A stretch of 64,000 bases of DNA. Source: Tunturibacter empetritectus. GTDB taxonomy: Bacteria; Acidobacteriota; Terriglobia; Terriglobales; Acidobacteriaceae. Below are positions 44,460-52,198 of the stretch, piece by piece (position 1 is the first letter of the stretch; the number at the start of each line of letters is the position of its first letter). Under the pieces are notes generated by a model. It had not been told where the DNA came from, ran no database searches, and worked only from the letters and a program-made list of their open reading frames with translations. The position numbers were made by a program, and so were the translations under genes. Where the stretch lies: assembly GCF_040358985.1 (NCBI RefSeq), contig NZ_CP132932.1:4526001-4590000 (forward strand), written 5' to 3'.

Positions 44460-45518
44460 TTAGGCGTTAGGGGGGGCTGGACGATAGCCAGTGGTGAGTT
44501 CCGGACGATTGTGACGCCACTTCGGTTCCTTGTTGACGGTAGCGTTGGTGATGCTGCGAAGCGCACGGATCATGCGGCCGTAGCCGCCGACAAGCGCAGC
44601 CGAGAGCATGCCTCCAGGTGGCTCATCCATAAATGGCATGAACTTATCGGGGAAGCCGGGCATGGTGCATCCGATGCAGATGCCGCCGACATTAGGACAT
44701 CCGCCGATGCCACGCATCCAGCCGCGCTTGGTGACGTTGCAGTCGACGACCGGGCCCCAGCAACCGAGCTTGACGAGGCATTTTGCAGAACCGTACTCGG
44801 TAGCGAAGTCTCCCTGCTCGTAGTAGGAGCCGCGATCGCATCCCTCATGGACCGTCTTGCCAAAGAGCCAGGTGGGACGAAGCTGTTTGTCGAGTGGAAT
44901 CATTGGGGCGAGGCCAGCTACCTGGTAGAGCAAGTAGAGAACGGTCTCCATGAAATTGTCGGGCTGAACAGGACAGCCGGGGACGTTGACGATGGGCAGA
45001 CCGGCCTTCGAACGCCATTCCCAGCCCAGGTAGTCGGCCAGTCCCATGGCGCCGGTTGGGTTACCGGCCATGGCGTGGATACCGCCGTAGGTTGCGCAGG
45101 TGCCGGCACCGATAACGGCCAGGGCCTTGGGAGCGAGGCGATCGATCCACTCGCATGTGGTGATGGGCTGGCCGGTGTCGTGATTCGTCCCCATGGCCGC
45201 CCAGTAGCCCTCTTTCTTGATCTTCTCGTTGGGGATGGAGCCTTCGACTACGAGGACGAAAGGATCGAGCAGACCTTTCTCGGCGTCGTAAAAGAACTGC
45301 ATGAACTCGTCGCCGTTCTCATAAGCAAGCACCGGATTGTGAAGATGAACCCTGGGCAGGCCGGGTATGGCACCCAGTAAAACGTCTTCGATCGAGGGTT
45401 GCTCGGCGGCGGTCACCGATACGCTGTCGCCGTCGCAACTGAGACCGGCAGTGATCCAGAGAATGTGGACGTCGGATACCGGTGACGGCTTGGTAATACC
45501 GCTTGGCGAGTCAACCAT
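44460..45518 (-). CDS. hhyS: [NiFe] hydrogenase small subunit, group 1h/HhyS type
   Basis: A 352-residue iron-sulphur subunit. The proximal cluster set is C28, D31, C141 and C182: the usual C-x-G-C near the N-terminus reads CDGD, so Asp replaces a cysteine, as known in group 1h enzymes. The distal set is H224, C227, C247 and C253, and the medial set is probably C274, C281 and C284. There is no twin-arginine signal peptide and no C-terminal TM helix, so the enzyme should stay on the cytosolic side. It is the first structural gene after hypE. Confidence 0.94.
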   Translation of the reverse strand: MVDSPSGITKPSPVSDVHILWITAGLSCDGDSVSVTAAEQPSIEDVLLGAIPGLPRVHLHNPVLAYENGDEFMQFFYDAEKGLLDPFVLVVEGSIPNEKIKKEGYWAAMGTNHDTGQPITTCEWIDRLAPKALAVIGAGTCATYGGIHAMAGNPTGAMGLADYLGWEWRSKAGLPIVNVPGCPVQPDNFMETVLYLLYQVAGLAPMIPLDKQLRPTWLFGKTVHEGCDRGSYYEQGDFATEYGSAKCLVKLGCWGPVVDCNVTKRGWMRGIGGCPNVGGICIGCTMPGFPDKFMPFMDEPPGGMLSAALVGGYGRMIRALRSITNATVNKEPKWRHNRPELTTGYRPAPPNA

Positions 45519-45865
45519 GGAATTCTCCTTGGGACGACATTGTGACCTGCTCCGCGAGCTTGCTCGAAGATGAATTAGCGTGACGACTTTCCGACCGAAA
45601 AGCAGAGAAGTCGTAGCACATGAACTGTGATTTTGGATTCGGGAAAGCGGAATGGTAGAAGCAGGACAAGCCTGTCACCTTCGCAAAGCGATGCGTCAGC
45701 TTTGACTCAAGAGCCCGCGAGCGAAGCCGGCTCGCTCGAATGCCAGAGACACTACGCCTATTCGAAGCTGGCTGTCAATCGCTTGTACCCGCATATTTAT
45801 TGGACTTAATACAACTTTTACGCGGTCGATGGAATTATTCAGGCCGTGAAGTTACCGATCCGGAA
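45519..45865. promoter_or_regulatory. Upstream region of the hydrogenase structural genes
   Basis: A 347-base gap between hypE and hhyS, both minus strand, with no supported gene. It contains two inverted repeats: ACGACTT (45583-45589) with AAGTCGT (45608-45614), and CGAGCGA (45718-45724) with TCGCTCG (45732-45738). The first lies about 65 bases before the hhyS start and could be an operator. The second may be a hairpin ending the hyp transcript, though no T run follows. A promoter here would allow hhyS-hypB to be controlled apart from hypFCDE. Confidence 0.45.
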
Positions 45866-46975
45866 TTAGCAGATGCGCGGAAGCTGCTCACCGAACATCA
45901 CATCGAGGACCCGCGTGCCACCGATCTCAGTCTTCATTAGCACCATGCCAGGATGATTTTCGACGACCTCGCCGATGATTACGGCGTCCTGGCCGAAAGG
46001 ATGCTGCCTCATCTGCTCGAGAACTGCACCCGCCATCTCCGGGACAACCAGAGCGAGTAACTTGCCCTCATTTGCGACATAGAGCGGGTCGAGGCCGAGC
46101 ACCTCGCAGGCGCCCTTGACCGACTCGCGCACAGGGATCGTGCGCTCGTCCAGCACCATGCCAACGTTGGCGTGTTTGGCTATCTCGTTGAGCGTGGTTG
46201 CGACGCCTCCGCGGGTCGGATCGCGCAGCGTATGGATGAAATCGTTCGCGGGGGCGGTGGTGGCAAGCATGGCCGAGACGAGGCCGTTAAGCGGTGCGCA
46301 GTCGCTCTCAATAGCGCCCTCGAACTCGAGACCCTCGCGCTGACTCATGATGGTCATGCCGTGGTCGCCGATGTAGCCGCTGAGGATAATCTTGTCGCCG
46401 GGGCTGGCGCGATCTGCCGAGATGCTGATGTCGTGCTCGATCACACCGATCCCGGTTGTCGTGATGAAGATCTGGTCACCTTTGCCTCGGTTGACGACCT
46501 TGGTATCGCCGGTGACGAGCTGTACCCCGGCCTCAGCCGCGGCGGCCCGCATCGACTCGACCACTCGGCGCAGATCGTCTACTGGCAGGCCTTCTTCGAG
46601 GATGAATGCTGCCGAGAGATAGAGCGGACGGGCACCGCTCATCGCCAGGTCGTTCACCGTCCCGTGAATCGCGAGCCGACCAATATCTCCGCCCGGGAAG
46701 AAGATAGGTGTGACAACGAAGGAGTCAGTGGAGAACGCCAGCCGGGCACCCCCGATGTTGAGCACGGCCTGATCATCGAGCTTATCGAGGGTCGGATTGC
46801 GAAAGGCGGGAAGGAAGATCTTGTCGATCAGATCGGCGGTGAGCTTGCCGCCGCTACCGTGGCCAAGAACGATCCGCTTATGGTCGAAGATCGGGATTGG
46901 GCACGAACCGAACGGCGTCAGACTCTCGCCAGCGATTGCTTTCTCCATCTTCAGATCATCTTCAGCGGCTGGCAT
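45866..46975 (-). CDS. hypE: Hydrogenase maturation protein HypE
   Basis: About 369 residues. VLGHGSGGKLTADLI is near 37, LAFSTDSFVVTPIFFPGGDIG near 82, and TVNDLAMSGARPLYL near 105. The protein ends PRIC, with the terminal Cys that HypF carbamoylates and HypE dehydrates to a thiocyanate. It makes the CN ligands of the active-site iron with HypF. ATG 46975 overlaps hypD by 14 bases; an earlier frame start at 47008 is less likely. Confidence 0.96.
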   Translation of the reverse strand: MPAAEDDLKMEKAIAGESLTPFGSCPIPIFDHKRIVLGHGSGGKLTADLIDKIFLPAFRNPTLDKLDDQAVLNIGGARLAFSTDSFVVTPIFFPGGDIGRLAIHGTVNDLAMSGARPLYLSAAFILEEGLPVDDLRRVVESMRAAAAEAGVQLVTGDTKVVNRGKGDQIFITTTGIGVIEHDISISADRASPGDKIILSGYIGDHGMTIMSQREGLEFEGAIESDCAPLNGLVSAMLATTAPANDFIHTLRDPTRGGVATTLNEIAKHANVGMVLDERTIPVRESVKGACEVLGLDPLYVANEGKLLALVVPEMAGAVLEQMRQHPFGQDAVIIGEVVENHPGMVLMKTEIGGTRVLDVMFGEQLPRIC

Positions 46976-48155
46976 GAGAGTATTCGCGCTCCTTGCGGGG
47001 CTTGACACTGACGTCGTCCAGAACGGGTTCGGGAACGATCTGATGAAGCTTATCCGCTCCCTGCGGGTTCAGGTGACGGCCATATGCGTAGTACGCGGCG
47101 CACGCTCCCTCAGCCGAGACCATGGTTGCACCTAGCGGGTGCTGCGGAGTACAGAGCGTTCCAAAGGCGGAACAGTCGTGCGGCTTCCTGATCCCGCGAA
47201 GTACCTGACCACTGATACATACCTCGGGCTCCAACGTGGCGATCTCGGCCACATCGAAGAGCTTTTCGGCGTCGTGTTGAAAGAACTCGTCGCGCAGATG
47301 GTAGCCGCTCATCGGGATACTGCCGATGCCGCGCCACTTGCGGTCGCCGACCGCGAACACCTTGCCGATCAGCTCCTGCGCAGGCAGATTCCCCTTGCGA
47401 TTGAGTATGCGCGAGTATTGATTCTCAACCGTGGCGCGCCCCTCTTCCAACTGCTTGATGGTCATTAGCGTGCCTTCGAGGATATCGACTGGCTCGAACC
47501 CGGTGATGACGATGGGGACGTGGTGGCGAGCGCTGATGGGGTCATACTCGCTGTACCCCATCACGGCGCAGACGTGACCCGGACCGAGAAAGCCCTGCAC
47601 GCGATTGTCGGAAGCATTGAGGATGGCTTCGAGCGCTGGCGGCACCAAGACATGGGAGACCAACAGAGAGAGATTGTTAACCTGCTCTTCGCGGGCTCGC
47701 CACGCCAGCATTGCATTCGCAGGGGCCGTGGTCTCAAAGCCAATGGCGAAGAAGACAACTTGCTTATCTGGATTGGCGCGGGCAATCTTCAAGCAGTCTA
47801 GAGGCGAGTACACGATACGGATGTCGCTACCCAGCGATTTGATCGAGAACAGGTCGCCGTCGGAACCGGGCACGCGCAGCATGTCGCCGAAAGAGCAAAA
47901 GATCACATTAGGCGAGCGTGCTATGGCGTGCGCTTTGTCAATCATTTCAAGCGGCGTGACGCATACCGGGCAGCCTGGTCCGTGCACGAGTTCGACACCC
48001 TCCGGCAGCAGATGGTCCAGGCCATTCTTGACAATCGAGTGGGTCTGGCCGCCGCAGACTTCCATCAAAACCCACGGCCGGGTCTGCACCCGGCGCATCT
48101 CGGCGACGATCTTCGCCGCTATGTCCCCATTCCGATACTCATCAAGATACTTCAT
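46962..48155 (-). CDS. hypD: Hydrogenase maturation protein HypD
   Basis: A 397-residue iron-sulphur protein with MEVCGGQTHSI near 31, VHGPGCPVCVTP near 58, FFAIGFETTAPAN near 136, GPGHVCAVMG near 188 and IPMSGYHLRDEF near 285. The C-terminal cysteine set is in DCSAFGTLCTPQHPLGATMVS. It holds the Fe(CN)2CO unit together with HypC. It overlaps hypC by ATGA at 48152-48155. Confidence 0.96.
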   Translation of the reverse strand: MKYLDEYRNGDIAAKIVAEMRRVQTRPWVLMEVCGGQTHSIVKNGLDHLLPEGVELVHGPGCPVCVTPLEMIDKAHAIARSPNVIFCSFGDMLRVPGSDGDLFSIKSLGSDIRIVYSPLDCLKIARANPDKQVVFFAIGFETTAPANAMLAWRAREEQVNNLSLLVSHVLVPPALEAILNASDNRVQGFLGPGHVCAVMGYSEYDPISARHHVPIVITGFEPVDILEGTLMTIKQLEEGRATVENQYSRILNRKGNLPAQELIGKVFAVGDRKWRGIGSIPMSGYHLRDEFFQHDAEKLFDVAEIATLEPEVCISGQVLRGIRKPHDCSAFGTLCTPQHPLGATMVSAEGACAAYYAYGRHLNPQGADKLHQIVPEPVLDDVSVKPRKEREYSHASR

Positions 48156-48469
48156 CGGCGAAGCCCTCCGGCGTTCATCCAGGCTGGGTAGAACGGCTTG
48201 TCCGTCTCAGCGATCTCTTCGACAACCGGGGACTCCAGCTCGGTGAGTTGATCCAGATCCTTCAGCGTCTGGTAGGTACGTTCTGCTTCCGCTTCATCGA
48301 TTCGACTGATGGCGAAGCCGACATGGACCAAGACGTATTCGCCCACCTGAGTCTCCGGAACATACTCCAGGCATGCTTCGCGAACGATGCCGCCGAACTG
48401 GACCCTGGCCATGCGCAGACCGCGTTGGTCGTAGGTATCTACCACTTTGCCGGGAATTGCCAGGCACAT
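48152..48469 (-). CDS. hypC: Hydrogenase assembly chaperone HypC
   Basis: A 105-residue chaperone. Its Cys2 in MCLAIPGKVV binds the iron unit and the large subunit. The VGEYVLVHVGFAISRIDEAEA block near 41-62 is the family core. It is about 20 residues longer than usual, with a C-terminal extension (VVEEIAETDKPFYPAWMNAGGLRR) of unknown role. It starts one base after the hypF stop, behind a GAGGAG ribosome-binding site. Confidence 0.96.
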   Translation of the reverse strand: MCLAIPGKVVDTYDQRGLRMARVQFGGIVREACLEYVPETQVGEYVLVHVGFAISRIDEAEAERTYQTLKDLDQLTELESPVVEEIAETDKPFYPAWMNAGGLRR

Positions 48470-48470
48470 G

Positions 48471-50822
48471 TCAGTCTCCTCGACGCAATAACTCGTTCGC
48501 GATCACCGCTTGACCCAACGAAATACCACCGTCGTTCGCAGGAACCATCGCGTGCAAGAATACTCCAAATCGCAAACGACGCAACTCGACTGCCGTAAGT
48601 CCCAGCAGAAGATGATTTTGAAATACGCCGCCGCTTAGGCATACGCGGTCCAGTCCGTCGCTCTTGCGGATGCGGCAGCAGACCTCGACGATGGCGGCGC
48701 TGAGCGTGTTGTGAAAGCAGGCGGAGATCGCGGCCACAGACCGTTCCGCAACGATATCCCTGACGATCGTCACGATGGTTTGACGAAGATCTATCACCGT
48801 CGATTCACCTTGCTCCAGATCAAACCCGTACCGATCCAAGACGCCTGGCTCCGCCGCCATCTCCAGCGCAATGGCCGCCTGCCCTTCGAAGGTGATCTCG
48901 GAGCCCAGCCCCAACAGCGCCGCTACCGCGTCGAACAGGCGTCCGCACGAAGAGGTCTGCACCGTCTGAATGCGCCGCGAAAGCATCGTGTCCACAAGCC
49001 TGAACTGCGTGGGGGGAACTGTCCGGAAACACGCAAGATTGTCAGGCATTTGAGAACCAAGAGCATCCCGGAGGTAGCTCAGGGCCATTCGCCAGGGCTG
49101 ACGTATCGCCGCATCGCCGCCAGGCATCGGCACGGCGCGGAGGTGGGCGCGGCGCTCGAAGCCAGCGAGATCCGCCACCAGGAATTCGCCGCCCCAGATG
49201 GTGTCATCGGAGCCAAGACCAGTGCCGTCCATGGCGACGCCGATGACCTTTCCGCCGAGGTGATTTTCCACCATGCAGCTGGCGATGTGCGCATGATGAT
49301 GCTGCACCGCAAACCTGCGCTCGATGCCAGAGGCGAGCGCCATGCGCGTGCTTCGATAGCTGGGATGTAGATCGTGTGCGATGGCCTTGGGTGAAACTTT
49401 GAAGAGATGCTTCATCTTCTCCAGTGTCTCCTCGAAGAAGCGCATGGTTTCATAGTTTTCGAGGTCGCCAATGTGCTGGCTCAAGATGGCGTGCCTATCT
49501 CGGGTCAAGCAGAATGTATTTTTCAGCTCCGCTCCGACGGCCAGAACTTGTGCCATCTCCGTGCCCAAATCGATAGTCTGCGGCGCGAAGCCGCGTGAGC
49601 GACGCAGCACAGTTTCTTTTCGTTCTATGGTGCGAACCACCGAATCGTCCACTCGTGTGGCGATATCACGATTATGCAAGAGGAACCAGTCGGCGATGCC
49701 CGACAAACGCAGGAGCGCCTCCGTGTTTGAGATCACAATCGGTTCCTCAGTGAGATTGCCACTCGTCATAACAAGAGCGACAAACTCTGACTTCGATTCC
49801 GGTGAGTCGGTGAAGAGTAGATAGTGCAGCGGCGTATAGGGGAGCATGATGCCGAGTGTGTTGTTTCCTGGAGCAATGACGTTCGGTAGGCCGCTCGCTA
49901 CCGTACCGTCAGATGACGCGCGAGGCAAAATTACGATTGGCCTGCGCGGATGCTGCAGCGCGGCCTCGTCCTCAGGTGACACCGCGCAAATTCTCTGGAT
50001 TCTTTTCATATCCCGTACCATCAGAGCGAATGGCTTGATGGGCCGATGCTTGCGTCTGCGCAACTCGGCGACAGCAGCGTCGTTGTTCGCATCGCAGGCA
50101 AGCAGGAAGCCACCGAGCCCTTTGACGGCTACGATCTTACCTTCCCGCAGGATTTGCCTTGTCGCGCGAATTGCTGGAAGCGAATCCTTCTCGGCAAAGG
50201 AACAGTCAGCCGGTGACGAGCCGCGTGGGACAAGGCACAACGCTGGGCCGCAGACCGCGCAGGCATTTGGCTGAGCGTGGAAGCGCCGATCGGTCGGATC
50301 GCCGTACTCCGCCGTGCAGGCGTCGCACATAATGAAGCCCGACATCGTTGTCTTCGCGCGATCGTATGGTATGTCCTGGACGATGGTGTAGCGCGGACCG
50401 CAGTGTGTGCAATTTGTGAATGGATAGCCGAAGCGACGGTTAAGCGGATCTCCGAAGTCACGCCAGCAGGCGTCGCAGGTGCCGGCGTCGGGAGAGACCA
50501 GAGTGAACTCACCGATCTCCTCCCGGCTCTCGAGAATGTCGAAGCCCGAGCTGCCCACGACCTTCAGTTCGGAGAGAGTGAGTTCGAGAATTTGAGCTAG
50601 CCCTGGAAGATCGTGTTGCAGGCTTTCGATAAAGGTGCGAATCGTTGCGGCGTGACCCTCGACTTCTATCGTCACACCCGACGAAGAATTGAAGACGAAG
50701 CCGGTCAGCCCGAGTGATGTGGCAAGGTTATAAACGAATGGGCGAAACCCGACTCCCTGCACGATTCCTCGAATGTGCACTTGACGCCGTATCTTCGAGT
50801 CTTGCGGAGGAGATGGCATCAT
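48471..50822 (-). CDS. hypF: Carbamoyltransferase HypF
   Basis: A 783-residue, four-part enzyme. The acylphosphatase domain has RGIVQGVGFRPFVYNLA near 18. Two zinc fingers are built from four CxxC pairs (CDAC, CTHC, CDAC, CAVC) near 115-200. The YrdC-like domain has KIVAVKGLGGFLLACDA near 240. The C-terminal Kae1-like domain has HDLHPSYRSTRMA, QHHHAHIASCMVENHL and the ending CLSGGVFQNHLLL. It makes thiocarboxamide on HypE from carbamoyl phosphate. It is the first gene of hypFCDE. Confidence 0.96.
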   Translation of the reverse strand: MMPSPPQDSKIRRQVHIRGIVQGVGFRPFVYNLATSLGLTGFVFNSSSGVTIEVEGHAATIRTFIESLQHDLPGLAQILELTLSELKVVGSSGFDILESREEIGEFTLVSPDAGTCDACWRDFGDPLNRRFGYPFTNCTHCGPRYTIVQDIPYDRAKTTMSGFIMCDACTAEYGDPTDRRFHAQPNACAVCGPALCLVPRGSSPADCSFAEKDSLPAIRATRQILREGKIVAVKGLGGFLLACDANNDAAVAELRRRKHRPIKPFALMVRDMKRIQRICAVSPEDEAALQHPRRPIVILPRASSDGTVASGLPNVIAPGNNTLGIMLPYTPLHYLLFTDSPESKSEFVALVMTSGNLTEEPIVISNTEALLRLSGIADWFLLHNRDIATRVDDSVVRTIERKETVLRRSRGFAPQTIDLGTEMAQVLAVGAELKNTFCLTRDRHAILSQHIGDLENYETMRFFEETLEKMKHLFKVSPKAIAHDLHPSYRSTRMALASGIERRFAVQHHHAHIASCMVENHLGGKVIGVAMDGTGLGSDDTIWGGEFLVADLAGFERRAHLRAVPMPGGDAAIRQPWRMALSYLRDALGSQMPDNLACFRTVPPTQFRLVDTMLSRRIQTVQTSSCGRLFDAVAALLGLGSEITFEGQAAIALEMAAEPGVLDRYGFDLEQGESTVIDLRQTIVTIVRDIVAERSVAAISACFHNTLSAAIVEVCCRIRKSDGLDRVCLSGGVFQNHLLLGLTAVELRRLRFGVFLHAMVPANDGGISLGQAVIANELLRRGD

Positions 50823-50966
50823 CGGTAGATCAGAATAAACGAGTTCCGGTCCGGCGTCTCATGGGTGACGACTTGGCGCCATGACAATCTCCCGAAGACT
50901 TGACACTAGTGACCTGCTCGTAGAAAACGCGCTTCGCGCTTTATTGCATCTTTACCGCCACACGGT

Positions 50967-51575
50967 TCAGTGTTCCTCTATAAACGCGTCCAGCAACCGC
51001 TGAAAGACAACCGCGGTTGGCCTCCAATCGCCCTGCATCGCTTTGGCTCCCGCGTCTCCATAGCCGTTGTCAGGCCGCGGCCGCAGGCGAATAAATGGCG
51101 GGAGCCCGTAACGCAGAGCAAGACTATTGGCCCAAAGACGCGCGGTACGGCCGTTGCCATTGGCAAACGGGTGGATGCGGATCCACTCAGCATGAGCCCA
51201 AGCGCAGAGGTCGAGTATGGCTGAGAGCTGGTCGGCATCCGGTCTCTGATCTACAGGTACCAGCGTATCGAGCTGCATGATCAGAGCCTGTAGCTTCGCT
51301 TCAAAGCCTTTCAGTTCATCGGCGACAGCGGAAGGTTCAACACCGTAATTTCCAGCAACTCGAACTGCAATGTTCTCAAGACCTGGCTCACCGCGAAAGG
51401 AGCCTACAAATCGCTGGTCTGGTACTTGCAGACCACGCAGAAAAAGTTCTTGCCAGTGCCTCGCAGTCTCACAAGAAGGCATCTCACGCGCTTTCGCAGC
51501 GCGGGCGATCTCATAAAGAACTTCGGTGAGATTTTTGCGCAGACGAGGGCTGTCTTCGTCCCAATTAGGAGGCAC
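50967..51575 (-). CDS. Fic-family AMPylase-like protein
   Basis: A 202-residue protein with the canonical Fic motif HPFANGNGRTAR at about 135-146, including the catalytic His135, preceded by helices of the Fic core. It probably transfers AMP or another nucleotide to a target protein. It starts at GTG 51575 and overlaps the preceding ribbon-helix-helix gene by 11 bases. The usual antitoxin motif (S/T)xxxE(G/N) is not obvious in either protein. It could be a toxin or a stress modulator. Confidence 0.85.
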   Translation of the reverse strand: MPPNWDEDSPRLRKNLTEVLYEIARAAKAREMPSCETARHWQELFLRGLQVPDQRFVGSFRGEPGLENIAVRVAGNYGVEPSAVADELKGFEAKLQALIMQLDTLVPVDQRPDADQLSAILDLCAWAHAEWIRIHPFANGNGRTARLWANSLALRYGLPPFIRLRPRPDNGYGDAGAKAMQGDWRPTAVVFQRLLDAFIEEH

Positions 51576-51903
51576 CTAGCAGCTCACGAATCTTGCTTTG
51601 TACAGGGCCTTGTGTAGCTGATTGCAGCTCGGTCCACTCCCCTTCAAGGGGGTCTTCATGACGAACTTCAGCTTCCACAAACTCTGAAATAGCCTGCTTG
51701 AACTCAGGATCCTTTTCACGGTAGGCCCGCAGACGAGCCAAGCTTTTTTCAAGGGATTGCTCTTTCGGGCGCTGCCGACGAAGATAACCCTGAATCGCCT
51801 CATTCAAGAGCTGGTTGACAGGGCGCCCTTCAACCTTGCTTAGAGTCTCTAAAGCATCTCGCTCTTCTGTACCGATCCGCAAAGTGAACGCAACCCGAGC
51901 CAT
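51565..51903 (-). CDS. Ribbon-helix-helix antitoxin-like protein
   Basis: About 112 residues. MARVAFTLRIGTEERDALETLSKVEGRPVNQLLNEAIQGYLRRQ is a typical Arc/MetJ-type DNA-binding start, and a charged helical tail (residues 50-105) would bind the partner. It precedes and overlaps the Fic gene, the arrangement of a type II toxin-antitoxin operon. ATG 51912 is an alternative start, three codons earlier. Repressor and antitoxin roles are inferred from architecture. Confidence 0.75.
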   Translation of the reverse strand: MARVAFTLRIGTEERDALETLSKVEGRPVNQLLNEAIQGYLRRQRPKEQSLEKSLARLRAYREKDPEFKQAISEFVEAEVRHEDPLEGEWTELQSATQGPVQSKIRELLGAS

Positions 51904-52198
51904 AGAAGTCATGCTATAGAGTCTGCCTTATGATGTCAATAGCCTATTTTGACATCACCTCTAACGCCTTTTTCAGCAGAACTGATAGTTCTGGCCTGAT
52001 CTCAGAGGAGAGGGCGTCAACCCGCGAGTCTCTCTGACGCAGCATCAGACTCGGATTGTAGTGTTTGTGACAATCCTGCGGATCTGAGAAGCCAAATGGG
52101 TTCAGTCCACTTGCGCGCTGAGGTATGAGCAAATAGCTCAAGGGGCAGTTCCAACAAACGCATTTGTTGTAACGAATATCTGAGGAGAATAAGCGAAC

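Noticed and set aside
43285..44463. Plus-strand open frame of 392 codons inside the hydrogenase large subunit gene
   Set aside because: It is the antisense of hhyL, whose metal motifs are all on the minus strand.
46172..47005. Plus-strand frame of 277 codons opposite hypE
   Set aside because: Shadow of hypE; no ribosome-binding site or recognisable domain.
51944..52141. Minus-strand frame of 65 codons between the antitoxin and ADOP genes
   Set aside because: No ribosome-binding site or similarity that I can see; likely chance.
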